Positions 1 through 12,459 of a stretch of DNA of 64,000 bases are shown here, piece after piece (the first letter of the stretch is position 1; the number at the start of each line of letters is the position of its first letter). The DNA comes from Prochilodus magdalenae (lineage: Eukaryota > Chordata > Actinopteri > Characiformes > Prochilodontidae): NCBI GenBank assembly GCA_024036415.1, contig JAMWET010000166.1:1-64000 (forward strand). Reading direction: 5' to 3'. Below the pieces are notes generated by a model. The model had not been told where the DNA came from. It ran no database searches and saw only the letters and a list, made by a program, of their open reading frames with translations. The position numbers and the translations under genes were made by a program.

Positions 1-979
1 GAGAATAATTATTTCACTGTAAAACATCTACTATTATCATATTATACATTCTTAATACAGCGTCATATATTTTATATCCACAGCATTTTTCAGTCATATT
101 TCACTATACTAGATAGTTATATTCACTTATTATTTAGTCAGTAAGGGACATTTCTTCTGATCACTACAGACTCATCAGTGGAAGATGTGCTGTGACTCCT
201 TCATTGTTTAATACAATATTTGAACATGAACTATTTAAAACTCTACACACAATATACATACCCAAAAACCAGTAAAATAGAGAGAAACACTAAAGGTACA
301 GGATTCTCTTTATACAGCTCCAGAAAGTCTGTTTCTTTTTGAGGGCTGATATATTTGATGTCTTGTTGTTGGGGATCTATTATGTGGTATGAACAGTCTC
401 CAGTGCAGTCAGTGGTAGGATGGTAATGATAGAGGTGAAGGTGAACAACTCAGACCAACGCAGTTTACATCTTACTTTCTATCTTTGGATCTAAGATATT
501 TTTACTTATTCTCTCCATTATTAATATTTTTATTTAGTTTAATCTGATGACATTCTCTTATTTCTGAGAGATAATTATGAGGTTAAAATATGTGTAATTG
601 GGTTGAGTATTAGGGACTCTATCCTAAAGCTGGACTTCTGAACTGTTACACTGATTAATCTGTTAGTCTTTACATTCAGTTCACTCATTACTCTTCATTT
701 CAGCTCATGTTCTTTATTCAATTCATTAAAGTGTCATAATTCAAATTTTATCAGTTTATTAAATATGTATTTAATGTATCGTGTTCTCTGTTGCTGCTAT
801 ATATATGCTAATAATAGTTTATATTTTTGGTTAATCTTTTAGATACTATATCAGTTAATCTGTCTGTTTTATCTGTAAAGTATCTGATGTTAACTGCTGC
901 AGAAAAACAATCTTCTCTCATTTATTATTAATAAGCATAATAAATAATTTATTACTGATGATAAAGAAGCTTAATGTAA
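1..979. other. AT-rich non-coding, outer left arm
   Basis: I see no gene or recognisable element here beyond the palindrome pairing with roughly 19.95-20.85 kb. Confidence 0.6.
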
Positions 980-1760
980 AGTGTTTACTAGTCAATTTCT
1001 ATATCAGTGTTGTGAGTTTCTGCTGTAGGTTTAACCGTGTAGCTGAACATCTTTCATGGAGTTGTACTGAGAGCGTTGAGTGAACAGTGCAGTAGTGAGG
1101 GATGATAAACTACAGTACAGATGAGAAAAAGGAGATTTCTGATTAAGGAGATAAAGAGCTGAAAAGATTGTTTTTTTAGTTTCTAACTGTAGAAAAGTAT
1201 CTCATGGATATTTCTCTACAACTCTGTGTTTCCTTCTGTTTCTATTCTACAGACATTTGAGGTAAGTAAAATAAGTTATTTTATTCTTTCACTGCTGGTT
1301 AAACGACTGATTTAACACACCCATCACATACATTACACTCTGATACAGACGTTCTGAACACACACATCATATTGTACTTCAGTTCATATTCACACCATCA
1401 ACAAGTCTCTGATATCAGAATCATCACTTCCTGATCACCTCCATCTCCCTCCTTCCTTCCCACAATGCTCCTGTGCATACAAACCCACTGCACTGCAGAA
1501 ATGTAGAGACAGTGAAGTTTACTGAGGAGAAAAAAGACACTACAAATAAAAGCAGTCTGGACTCTGTTGGGAGTGATGTCACTGTTCCTATGGGATGATG
1601 GGATATTTGAGGTGTTCCATTATCAGTACATCATTATCATTAGAGTGTCCTCTCATTACTGTAGCTCTCCTCTCCTCCGTTACTGAACACAGCCCTGAAC
1701 ACTCATACAGCAGGAGCTTTCTGACACACTCACACACACACTATCTGCCTGTTTGGATGA
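980..1760 (+). repeat. Signal-exon cassette, left-arm copy
   Basis: The segment pairs with 19150-19920 in the right arm and resembles 23178-23950 and 26705-27310. Shared parts are the putative 5' UTR, the short hydrophobic exon, its GTAAGTAAA donor and about 500 bp of the following intron. It is one of four copies in the window. Confidence 0.85.
1204..1261 (+). pseudogene. Hydrophobic leader exon, left-arm copy (frameshifted)
   Basis: The exon begins with ATG-GAT-ATT-TCT-CTA like the three other copies and ends at a GTAAGT donor. A CA insertion after codon 5 shifts the frame away from the hydrophobic leader, and the exon end ACATTTGAG differs from the CACGGCCG form at 23.7 kb. It lies upstream of the left GIMAP copy on the same strand. 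As it stands it cannot encode the signal peptide. Confidence 0.5.
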
Positions 1761-2872
1761 GTCTCTATATCAGTGACTCACAACAAGCAGCACATAAATG
1801 AAGAGTCAGGCAGCACTGAAGACCTGGATTACTGAGATCCTCTCATCTCCTGCACTTCCCTTCAGTTCCAGTGTTCTAGATCATATGTGTACATTGGTAC
1901 AATCATTTCTGAACATTTTCATGTAGAGTAGATTAGATGTTCTAAATGAAACTGATCTGAGTTTTCTGAAAGTGATCAGTCTTAGTGAATACGAGCCAAC
2001 TAATGCAGGAACTTCAGAAAAGAAGGAGTCAGTTTCAGCGAGTGTTTTCCCAAAGAGCTATACAAATCCAATACTTAACAATTAAACTTCAAAGAACGAC
2101 TTTGCTGACTCCGCCCCCCGAAACAGCTCTCAGCTCAAACCTGAAACATTGATCGGCTCAGTCCAGATATACAGTATATATTCACTAGACACTTGAAAAA
2201 CAGAACTGTGTTCATATCAGTGTAATTATACAGAATCTGAAAAATGACGGTCAGAGGGATCATAGGCTCAGAGGGAATCCTTCATGTAGTGAATAACAAG
2301 CAGGCCGGGTCACTCTCCTTTATTAACCACCAGTCTTAAGTTATAGAGGTAGGCAGGACAGTTTAACACCTGGACCCTTTAACACTGCACTTGTAAGAAA
2401 TAGTGATGAGCAGATAATGGTGGTTGTGTAGTGTTTCCTGAACGCATGCAGTTTCACTATTTCACTATTTCACTATTATTTTTAATATATTAACATAATA
2501 AGATTTTCTTCTTTAGAAGTCACATGATCATTTGTGTTTCATTACACATGAGCTCAAGCTTCACTTCTACAGTCTGTAATAAGAGAGGAGAGAGTGCAGA
2601 GAGAGGAGTGTAAGACAGACTGAAATAGAGAGGAGTGTTTTTTTTTTCATGAATGATGGTTTTTCATTAACACAGTAAAATATTGTGGTGTTGAGTCTCT
2701 CTGTGTTCAGTTGGGAATTATAACACATACACAGTAAGATATGAGCTGATTATGTTTTTCACTGCTCCCCAGTTTATAATCAGCCACAGAGACACACAGA
2801 TCATCCAATCAATGTTCCAGAAATAGATGATGTTCATCATGTTTGTTCACTACTCTGTTTTTTCTCTCCCAG
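1761..2872. other. Intron-like or intergenic sequence, left arm
   Basis: No reading frame of note. It separates the leader exon from the first small GIMAP exon, and its partner in the right arm is about 18.07-19.15 kb. An intron is the simplest reading. Confidence 0.5.
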
Positions 2873-5800
2873 GTGTTCTATGTCCAGCAGGTGAGTTCAC
2901 TGATATTAATGTATATTAATTATTAATGAAGTATTGTTTCTGCTCAGTACCAGTATAATGTTTCTAAACACTGTTATAATCAGCTCTCAGTGATCAATAC
3001 TGACACACCAACCATCATGAAATCATCACACTGTCTTATTCACTTCTACAGAGAAACAGAAAATGGGGCAGAAGAGGAGAGAATAAAGATGAAGGACTCT
3101 GTTCTGCTGACTGGTGAGGTTTAAAGGAGATACAAAATCAGTGACAGTCAAACCTGTTAAATAAAAACTGTTAAATTGTAATGTCCTGCGCATTTCTGTA
3201 AACCATCTTTGTTTTTAATATAGTGAATTAATCAGTTATTAATAATGTAATAATGTTACAGTGCAAGTTAAAAAAACTATCATATTTCATATTTACAGTC
3301 TTATTTTCAGGTCACTGCTACAGTGTTAGAGACTTCTTGCTATCATGCTGTTCTGGTAAAGACAGATTGGTGGTTTGGACTATTGTAGATATGTTATGGC
3401 AGATGCTGCAGAGGAGCTACAAATACTCTAAGGTCTTTAGGATCTGCTGTTGGGTACTAGACTGAAAGGTTCAGCTTCTTCTGCTGTTTCTGTACTGCAG
3501 TTCCTGATCCTGATCACCAGCAGTCCCTGAGTTTTATGGGACATATGATCAGTTATATATGAATCAGTGTGCTGCTCAGTTGTGTCCTGAATGTTAATGA
3601 ATGTGTTTTCTTACAGACAGTTATCTGGACTGTCTGAACTTCTTAAAGACAAAGAGAGCATTTTACTGGAGACAAATACTCAACTGATGAAGAAAGACAA
3701 ACTAATCCAAGAAAAAAAGAAAAACTTTCTGATTAAAAACACAGAGACTCTTCAGATGAAGGAGAAGATGCTGGAAGAGAGAGAGAAACTTCTTCAGGAG
3801 ACGAAAGACAAACTAGAACAAAATGACCAAAGAATCTGAGATGAATCAGAAACAGCTTAAAGATAAAGACACACAACTGAAGAATCAGATCAAACTGCTG
3901 AGAGAGAAAGAGACTCTACTGGAGGACGCAGTGAAAGAGGTGGACAGCAGTAAAGAGCAGCTGGACACACTGAGAAAGGAACTGCAGGACAAGAGAGCAG
4001 CAAAACTACAGGAGATGATGATCCTACTGGAACAACAGAAAACTGAACTGAGGGGAAAAGACAAACAGCTTGAAGAGAAGGAGAAACTTCTAAGTGAGAG
4101 AAACACACAGCTAATGGAAAGAGAGAAGCAGATGAAGGAGAAAGACAGACTTCTAGAGGAGAGAAACAAGCAGCTGGAGGCAAGAACAGATCCAGACTCA
4201 TCAGTTCCAGCCAGGAGAAGAAACAGTAAAGAGATGAATCCTCCAGAATGTAAGTAAATACTAAAGTTACATGAAGTTACAAACAATAAAATAAAAATAC
4301 TACACATTTTCACATATTTGTTACTATCTCATACTCAAATTAATATATCATAATCTATAGTCTTAACAGTAATTAATAATTAGGTGAGAACAACTATTGC
4401 ACAGCAGAACATTAAACTCATATAGAGATTTCATACTATATACCATCTACAAACTGCTCAATAACAGTCTTAATTATATGTGGTTCTTCTGTTTCATAGT
4501 GAGTGGAGAGACTCCAGAATCTGCAGCACCACTCAGGAGAAGAGGCAGTAAAGACGGACTTCCTCCATTCCGTAAATAATTTCAGCTTCATATAATATCT
4601 TCTACATTTCTCTGAGCAGAATAATCATCAGCATATATTAAGAGATTAAATCCTCATTCTTGTTGATCTGCAGTGAGTGGAGAATCCTGTAGTTCAGCCT
4701 CTCCAGTGTCAGTTCCTGTAGCAGAACTCCGGCTGGTGCTGCTGGGGAGGACTGGATGTGGGAAGAGTGCAGCAGGAAACACCATCCTGGGCAGAGAGGA
4801 CAGGAGCCAGGCTGGAGAGTCTACAGTGAGGCAGCAGAGTGAGAGCAGACAAGGGGAGGCAGCTGGGAGGCAGGTGACTGTGGTGGACACTCCAGACTGG
4901 TTCGGTCCTGGACTCTCTCTCTGGAGGAGCTGAGACAGGACGTGGGACAGTGTGTCCGTCTGTCTGCCCCAGGACCCCACGCCTTCCTCCTAGTCATACC
5001 AGTGAAGCAGTCTACAGGAGAGGAGAGAGGGATGCTGGAGAAAATGGAGGAGATCTTTGGAGAGAGATGTTGGAGGAACACCATGATCCTTTTCACTGTT
5101 ACTGATGAAGTCCAAGAGAAGAACATTGAAGAGTTTATCCAGTCAGGAAACCAGGAGATCCAGAGACTTGTAGAGAAATGTGGGAACAGGTTTCACTGTC
5201 TCAACATTAAGGAGAGTGGAGATGGTTCTCAAACCTCAGAGCTGCTGGAGAAGATAGAGAAGATGGTGGAAGGAAACAGAGAGGAGTTCTATAGCAGTGA
5301 GATCTACCTGGAGACAGAATCTCAGATCAGAGAGATAGAGAGAAGAATTGTGGGAGAAAGAGAGGAGATGAAAGAAAGAGAAACTAGAGAGAAACTAGAG
5401 AGATGTGTAGAGGAGACTTTCATAAAGTTTACAGAATCAACTGCTCACTTTCATACCAAACTAAATCAGCATGAAGAACGAATAACTAAACTAGAGGAAA
5501 TGCTGAAAGAGGAAAGAGATGAGAAGAGAAAGGTAGAACTGGAGGGAGAGGTGGAGAGAGAGATTCAGCAGAAGAATGAGGTTCAGTTGGAGTTAGAGAG
5601 ACTGAAAGAAGAGACTGAAAACGAGAGGAGTGAGATGGAGGAGAGACACAGACAGGAGATGGAGGAGATCAGGGAGGTGTATGAAGGAGAAGCCAGAATG
5701 GAGGCAGAGAGAAAGCTCATGAAGATCCTCCTGCCTGAACTCCAGCAGAGAGTCTGGGAACTTCTTTGACAAAGAAACAGACAAAGATTTTGATTGTAGG

Positions 5801-5986
5801 ATAGATGAAAAGGAGAGAGAGATAGAGACACTGAGACGGAGACTCAGAGAGGGGTTCAGAGAGGAGATCACAGCAGGAGGAGATGATCATCAGGAGGACA
5901 CTAGAGGAAGGTTTAGCAGGTTAACACAGCTGCTGTTCTGGGGAACACTCAGTGATCCAGTTATAATCACTCGGTCAGATCAGTGA
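2873..5986 (+). pseudogene. GIMAP-like AIG1 GTPase gene, left-arm copy, frameshifted
   Basis: The exons match the right-arm gene in order: 2873-2890, 3052-3113, about 3617-4249 (coiled coil), 4500-4571, and 4674-5986 (AIG1 domain plus C-terminal coil). Splice sites are kept. The reading frame is broken many times: an extra G in the second exon (3060s), extra bases in the coil exon near 3716, 3822 and 4000, an extra CT in a CT run near 4918 just after the DTPD motif, and a change near 5766 that creates an early stop in place of the ELLTKK stretch. Nearly all breaks are short insertions relative to the right arm. Either this copy is a decayed duplicate or it is the noisy half of a chimeric assembly. 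The P-loop (GxxGxGKS type) remains. Confidence 0.85.
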
Positions 5987-6166
5987 GAGCTTCCTAACTG
6001 ACTTTCAGCCACAGCAGATCTACTGAAACAGTAGCAGCTGATAGAGGCAATACTACACCGTCACTGTATTTCATATTACAGTTATTATACGGTATATGAC
6101 CGTATTACTGCAGCGTTACTGTATTTCTGTATTTATGGTTTATGTATAATTCAGAAACAATTGTAT

Positions 6167-6172
6167 AATAAA
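6167..6172 (+). promoter_or_regulatory. Poly(A) signal of left GIMAP copy
   Basis: AATAAA lies about 180 bp after the stop at 5984-5986, a normal 3' UTR distance. Its mirror copy is at 14787-14792. Confidence 0.6.
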
Positions 6173-6189
6173 AGCTGTATATGAGTGAG

Positions 6190-6480
6190 ATTGCTGCAGT
6201 CACATTTCTCTTTATCGTCACTGTAAAACATGAATAGATTATCTTTCATCTACCCACTCATTCCATTTTTCATTCCATAAATTAGATCTACATCATCTAC
6301 AAAACATATTCTGTAATAATTCAGTTATGAACAGTTTCTGTTATAGGACTTTTACATGTTCTGTGTATCATAGTTTTATGCGACCAGCGGCGGTATGTAC
6401 ACGTTGGCATAGAGACAGTATTAATGATGAAATGGATTATAATAAGAGGAGAGCTTTATCAGTGTTGGTTGTTTATTTAA
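6190..6480. other. Non-coding sequence after the left GIMAP copy
   Basis: I see no gene or repeat family here. It pairs with about 14.48-14.77 kb. Confidence 0.4.
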
Positions 6481-6840
6481 GGTGAAAACCTTAACAGATG
6501 TTCCAGAAAGATGTTCTGTACTATGTTATGTCTTTATTTTATTACAGTGGAGTTTGATAATGAAATGTTTGGTGTTCGTGGCTCCCAAACAATCAACATC
6601 TGGTTTATATCAGCATGTGGTCCACAGCAAACCTCCTGATGGAACGTTCCTCTTATCACTGCTGCTGGAGGTGGTAGAATTAAAACCTATGGAAAAAAGG
6701 GGAGGAGCCCAAAATACTACTGATTCTTACTGAGTCCAGATTTAAACCCTATAGAGAATATTTACTCTCACATTAAACACAAACTAGTTTGAGTGCTTTT
6801 CAGCTGTTGCTGAGTGGTTCTCCTTCCTGTATTAGACCGT
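6481..6840 (+). mobile_element. Tc1-like transposase C-terminal relic (left arm)
   Basis: One frame carries the Tc1/mariner signature SPDLNPIEN (from about 6733), preceded by WSLIM and followed by a short C-terminal stretch. Stops and frame breaks interrupt it, and no terminal inverted repeat is visible. It is a decayed fragment and not an active element. The right-arm copy is at 14120-14480, so the insertion predates the palindrome. Confidence 0.7.
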
Positions 6841-6944
6841 CTGCATGTCTGTAAGTTCACCCACAAAACTTCATACTAACTTTCTGTTTCTGTAATGATT
6901 TGCTGTTAAGATCTTTACAAGCTATTTCAGGTTTTGCCCTTTCA

Positions 6945-7445
6945 TATACAAGTGTGACGATGGACAAACAGATTGTGACGCGCTGAACTAAAAGCAAGGC
7001 ACAGTTTATTAAACAGGTTTGTACTAAAACACAACAACACCAAGAACAAGGAGATACAATCAGAGGGCTAAACTGAGTCAGAGTCAGTAAACAGGCAGGA
7101 GTCAAACCAAGCAGACAATCAGACCAGGCAGAGGTACCAGAGGGAATAAACTAGAGGAGTAAACCAGAGTCAAAATAGAGTCAAAGCCAGAGTAACACAA
7201 GATCAAACAGAGAGAGAACGCTCGGTAAGCTACAGAGTGGCAATACTTTACAATGAGCCAGTATTTAAACTAACAGACTAAACAATGTCAGGTGACTAAT
7301 CAATATTCAGGAGATCGAAAATGAGGCAATGAGGTGTGATTGGGCAAGGACGGACATGTGACATCAGGTGGTGGGTTATGGGAAATGGAGTCCAGGAGAT
7401 CGGAGGTGAGAGGAGAACCAGCAGGCAACAATGATCACTCGTTTA
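6945..7445 (-). mobile_element. LTR-like fragment (left arm)
   Basis: Read on the minus strand, the segment is T-rich with repeated CTGACTC/TTTGACTC phrases and a poly(A) signal (TTTAATAAACTG) close to its end, the build of fish Gypsy-type LTRs. I could not define TG...CA ends with a target duplication, so the family and boundaries are unsure. The mirror copy is at 13520-14015 on the plus strand. Confidence 0.45.
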
Positions 7446-8099
7446 TCAGTTAATGCTTAGACTGTTGGTGCACTTTTTTTGTCCCTTCTAGATTAAACAC
7501 AGACATTTAAAGCTTGTAAAAGACGTTTATATGTTTTATTAAATGTATAACAAACATTATCATATATTTTATCCTGTACGCTTCAGTTTTACAGGCCTGA
7601 CATGGAGCTGCCACCACTGTTTCACATCTCTAACAACTGACTGAAACATGCACTACTGCTCATGTTCACACTCAGTGATGTATCTAGAACCTCCAGAAAG
7701 CTGAGAGTGACATTTCCTCCTCTCCAAACGGATCCCACCCTTAATCATTCCATTGTCAGTTCCTTATTATGTTGGTGGTTAGTCTGAAGCAGTAGGCCTT
7801 CAGTCCAGCTCCTGAACGTCTACCCAGTGGAGGAGCTCGACTCGCTGTTCATACCTAGAACCAATGGAGAAAACTAAAACCCAGTCTGGACAGATTTCTG
7901 TTGGTGGTTTCAAGATAAGAATAATAAATAAGACAGTATTATTAAAATACTCACAGATTAAGAGTTTAATACAAGGAGCCTGATGATTTTATTACATACA
8001 AATGAATATAAAATATGAGCATATAAATTATAGTATATAATCACCATATAGTGTATCAGTGATGTGGCTGTCATGACTACCAGAGTGAAGAGTAGAGTG
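7446..8099. other. Non-coding, left arm
   Basis: No gene is visible. It pairs with 12.87-13.52 kb. Confidence 0.4.
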
Positions 8100-8490
8100 C
8101 GATCATCTTCAGCTCTTCTTCCCTCCCTGATCAGATCACTGTGTGGAGGGAAGAACAGAGAGAGCAGAGATCAGAACTGCTTCACCTCCTGCCTGTAATC
8201 ACTGATTCAGGATCAGCTCTCAGGACTGCAGTGAAGGTGGAGCAGCATGTTAGAGATGGAGGTTATGTGAGCAGCTCCAGTCGCTGCTGCACTACATGGA
8301 GCATGTACAGCTTCATGCAGCCTCTGGCTGGAAACAGCAGCTGATGCCTGAGCTTGTTCAGTTTGATCAGAGTGCAGTGTGGAAAGATAATCAGATCCCT
8401 CCTGTTCAGAGAGAATCACACAGAGAGGAGGAGAGAGAGGCTGGAGTGCTAGAGAGGAGAGCAGGAGCGCTGAATGTTTATTAATGATGT
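8100..8490 (+). repeat. Conserved GIMAP-associated block, left-arm copy
   Basis: This block recurs at 12460-12870 (mirror) and at 62420-62800 beside the third GIMAP gene, always on the 3' side of the GIMAP gene in the same orientation. In the sense strand one frame of about 65 codons (8141-8344) stays open in all three copies. I do not recognise the peptide. It could be a 3' UTR or a terminal exon of an alternative transcript. Confidence 0.6.
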
Positions 8491-9129
8491 TTATGATGTT
8501 TATGATCTTCAGTGGTAAGTTGTTTAAGACTGTGATTATATAGGCATATAGATTCTAGATTCACAGATTAAAACTGAGCCTGAATAAACACATACTGATG
8601 AGAGAATGCTGACCTCTGTTCTCTTCATCGCCGCTGGAGGACAGTGGGCTCTTATCTCTGATAGACGTACAGCTGTATGTGCTCTGTGGAGTTACGTTTG
8701 CTGTGATGGTGCTTGGTGGCTGGCCGCTGCCTAACTCTGTCCACTTGCCTTGTCACCTCACAGCATCCATTTCATTTCAACAGACCACTGAGGTCGGGTC
8801 ATAATTTGTGGTTGTTATATGTTTTTTCACATGGTAAATAATGAATGGGGGTTCTCAAAAAATCGCCTCCATTACATTCTGTGGTAAATAAATATGTTCA
8901 GAACTCCATACGTTGTTCTGTGCATGTTTTCCTCTTGTACATCACTGGTCCTCCGAAATACAAACTCGTTAAATAGTCAAATATGAAAATTGCTACATGT
9001 AACCTAATGCTGCAGTGCACGGTATTAACATCAGCCTCCTTAAAACCATGCAAGCAGCTCGTTTTCCCAGTGTGTGTCTGAGGTCCACTGACGTATACAC
9101 ATTTAGTCTGCTTTAAAGGAGAGACTTGG
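8491..9129. other. Non-coding between the GIMAP-linked block and the retroelement, left arm
   Basis: No gene recognised; it may contain the untranslated leader or LTR of the adjoining retroelement. It pairs with about 11.82-12.46 kb. Confidence 0.35.
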
Positions 9130-10380
9130 CAACCGACTGAGCAGCAAATGTACATCCTTATAATATTCTTATTGAGCTACTGGGAGAGGAAGAAAACCCG
9201 AGGGCCTGTGTGTCAAGAGCCCACCAAGTGTAGAAGAATATCACAGGAAAGGACCCAGATCTGAATTTAGATGGAGCAGTCAATTTTAAGACACAAAATA
9301 CAGACGGGGCTGCCCCTACCAGTGAGGAGCAAACTGGCAGAGGTGGTTGGTGTATTTGGATCATATAGCCCACCAGGTGGAGCTATACAGGAAGAAGGAA
9401 CATGATCAGAAAGAACAAGACCAAGAGACTCTCAGGAAACTTAATCAGATACAGCTGGTGGATAGCAAGAAGAAGGAGACGAAGCAGGCACTGGTCATAC
9501 AGTGTCAGTCTCCACCAAATCAACCATTGTCACAACCGCAGCCAAGTTAAGTTCAGCTTCAGCCATCCCAGCCATCACTGGTGGTACCAGTTGTTTCTTA
9601 CCCACAGTCAGTTTTTTTTGGTCAAGTGCAGACCTGGAGGAGGAAGAGGTCGAGGAAGTATAGGACGAGGAAGAGGAGGAAAATTCCAACAGTCCTTAGA
9701 AGCGTGCTATACTTGTGGACAGTTTGGTCACTTTGCTCGTGAGTGCAACATGCCAGGAGGAAACTTCAGAGGAAACTTCAGAGAAGGATTTAGGGGTCAA
9801 CCAAGGTCATCTGGTGGACCGGTGAACTCTTTCAGGGGCCCGGAGCCAGAATTTTAGGGGTGCCCAGAGAATCTGAGAGGGGGTGTCAGCTGGTAGCATC
9901 AGGGGCTAGAGAGAGATCCAACCAATCGAGGTGAAAACACAAATAATCAGTCATTGGAAAGTGATGATGGATAGCGGAGCTATGCTTTCACCTGTATTCG
10001 CCTGAAGATGCTATACATCTTCCCCTGCAGGCCAATGGATTCGGACAATCAGGTTTGAGGAAGTGCACCAGCTGATTCCTCTAACGAAACCAGCTGAGCT
10101 CTGCTATAAAAATCAGAAAACCACACAATACCCATACTGGTATCAGACCATACACCTATTGCACTCTTGGGAAGAAGATGATTTTGGCAGACTGAACTGT
10201 ACAATAAAAGTGCACAACGGGACGGCTGTCAATTCTTGATGACAACGGAGAACTGAAGCTTCTGAAGTATTTGGATTTGGAAATCTTAAGTGCAAAATTT
10301 CTGGAACCAGCCAAGTTGTAGGAGAAGTTTATTGTGGTAACCATGCCTGATGCAAAAGCACCCAGAGTATCCCTTCCACT
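9130..10380 (+). mobile_element. Retroelement gag-protease fragment (left arm), broken
   Basis: The plus strand carries a charged and glutamine/proline-rich gag-like segment (about 9347-9550), then a Gly/Arg-rich nucleocapsid region with one CCHC zinc knuckle (C-X2-C-X4-H-X4-C, about 9709-9750). An aspartic protease region follows, with the DSG active-site triplet (about 9970) and a later LLGR-type motif. Frames change repeatedly through small indels and stops. Reverse transcriptase, RNase H and integrase are absent because the palindrome tip interrupts the element. The family is a retrovirus-like or Gypsy-like LTR element; I cannot decide which. Confidence 0.75.
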
Positions 10381-10488
10381 GTACGCTTAAGTATTTCAAA
10401 GAAATGCTGTTTCCCAATCGAACTAGAAATGGTTGAGTCGTCAACCAAAGCAAGTTTTCAAACTTCGTTCATTGCTGCATAGCTTTCT

Positions 10489-10500
10489 GGGACCACAAGG
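10489..10500. other. Palindrome spacer (loop of the inverted repeat)
   Basis: Twelve unpaired bases (GGGACCACAAGG) separate the arms. The inner arm ends are AGCTTTCT on the left and AGAAGCT on the right. Such a short loop in a 10 kb-armed palindrome is typical of fold-back duplication or of a long-read hairpin chimera. It does not resemble the common SMRTbell adapter sequence as I remember it. Confidence 0.9.
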
Positions 10501-10599
10501 AGAAGCTATGCAGCATGAACGAAGTTGAACTTGCTTTGGTTGACGACTCAACCATTCCTAGTTCGATAGGGCAGCATTCTTGAAATACTTAAGCGTACA

Positions 10600-11830
10600 G
10601 TGGAAGGGATACTCTGGGTGCTTTGCATCAGGCATGTTACCACAATAAACTTCTCCTACAACTTGGCTGGTTCCAGAAATTTTGCACTAAGATTTCCAAT
10701 CCAAAATACTTCAGAAGCTTCAGTCTCCGTTGTCATCAAGAATTGACAGCCGTCCGGTGTGCACTTTATTGTACAGTTCAGTCTGCCCAAATCATCTCTT
10801 CCCAAGAGTGCAATAGGTGTATGGTCTGATACCAGTATGGGTATTGTGGTTTTCTGATTTTTATAGCAGAGCTCAGCTGGTTTCGTTAGAGGAATCAGCT
10901 GGTGCACTTCCTCAAACCTGATTGTCCGAATCCATTGGCCTGCATGGGGAGATGTATAGCATCTTCAGGCCGAATACAGGTGAAAGCAGCTCCGCTATCC
11001 ATCATCACTTCCAATGACTGATTATTTGTTTTCACCTCGATTGTTGGATCTCTCTCTAGCCCTGATGCTACCAGCTGACAACACCCTCAGGTTTTCTGGG
11101 CACCACTAAAATCCTGGCTCCGGGCCCCTGAAAGGGTTTACCGGTCCGCCTTGGTTGGCCCCTGAATGCTCCTCTGAAGTTTCCTCTGAAGTTTCCTCCT
11201 GGCATGTTGTACTCACAAACAAAGTGACCAAACTGTCCACAAGTATAGCACGCTTCTAAGGACTGTTGGAATTTTCCTCCTCTTCCTCGTCCTATACTTC
11301 CTCAACCTCTTCCTCTCCAGGTCTGCACTTGACCAAAAACTGACTGTGGGTAAGAAACAACTGGTACCACCGGTGATGGCTGGGATGGCTGAGGCTGAAC
11401 TTAACTTGGCTGCGGTTGTGACAATGGTTGGTTTGGTGGAGACTGACTCTTTATGACTAGTGCCTGCTTTTTCTCCTTCCTCTTGTTATCCACCAGCTGT
11501 ATCTGATCAAGTTTCCTGAGAGTCTCTTCGTCTTGTTCTTTCTGATCATGTTCCTTCTTCCTGTATAGCTCCACCTGGTGGGCTATATGATCCAAATACA
11601 CCAACCACCTCTGCCAGTTTGCTCCTCACTGGTAGGGGCAGCCCTGTCTGTATTTTGTGTCTTAAAATTGACTGCTTCATCTAAATTTAGATCCAGGTCC
11701 TTTCCTGTGATATTCTTCTACACTTTCTGGGCTCTTGACACACAGGCCCTCGGGTTTTCTTCCTCTCCCAGTAGCTCAATAAGAATATTATCAGGATGTA
11801 CATTTGCTGCTCAGTTGGTTGCCAAGTCTC
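10600..11830 (-). mobile_element. Retroelement gag-protease fragment (right arm), broken
   Basis: This is the mirror copy of 9130-10380 on the minus strand. The gag-like segment (11401-11604) is followed by the nucleocapsid stretch, where the zinc knuckle is altered, and by an open protease tail (10656-10907). It still has frame breaks between gag and protease and has lost all pol enzymes downstream. It is inactive. Confidence 0.75.
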
Positions 11831-12459
11831 TCCTTTAAAGCAGACTAAATGTGTATACGTCAGTGGACCTCAGACACACACTGGGAAAACGAGCTGCTTG
11901 CATGGTTTTAAGGAGGCTGATGTCAATACCGTGCACAGTAGCATTAGGTTACATGTAGCAATGTTCATATTTCGACTATTAACGAGTTTGTATTTCGGAG
12001 GATCCAGTGATGTACAAGAGGAAAACATGCACAGAATAACGTATGGAGTTCTGAACATATTTATTTACCACAGAGCGTAATGGAGGCTATTTTTTGAGAA
12101 CCCCATTCATTTTTACCATTGAAAAACATACAACCACAAATTATGACCCGACCTCAGTGGTCTGTTGAAATGAAATGGATGCTGTAAGGTGACAAGGCAA
12201 GTGGACAGAGTTAGGCAGCGGCCAGCCACCAAGCACCATCACAGCAAACGTAACTCCACAGAGCACATACAGCTGTACGTCTATCAGAGATAAGAGCCCA
12301 CTGTCCTCCAGCGGCGATGAAGAGAACAGAGCTCAGCATTCTCTCATCAGTATGTGTTTATTCAGGCTCAGTTTTAATCTGTGAATCTAGAATCTATATG
12401 CCTATATAATCACAGTCTTAAACAACTTACCACTGAAGATCATAAACATCATAAACATC

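Larger units (their letters stand above)
1..10488. repeat. Left arm of a ~21 kb near-perfect palindrome
   Basis: This whole stretch is the reverse complement of 10501-20854. Paired landmarks have nearly constant coordinate sums: the AIG1 exon starts pair 4674 with 16279, the poly(A) signals pair 6167 with 14792, and base 1 pairs with about 20854. The sum drifts from 20855 at the outer end to 20989 at the tip, so the left arm carries about 134 net extra bases. The arm reaches the window edge, so its outer end is not seen. Differences include substitutions as well as 1-2 base insertions in homopolymers and dinucleotide runs. Confidence 0.97.

Noticed and set aside
3885..4313. Ser/Cys-rich frames on the strand opposite the coiled-coil exons (also at 5583-5871, 15069-15372 and 16645-17064)
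   Set aside because: They are shadows of the Glu/Lys-rich coils; the sense frames have motifs, splice sites and homologues.
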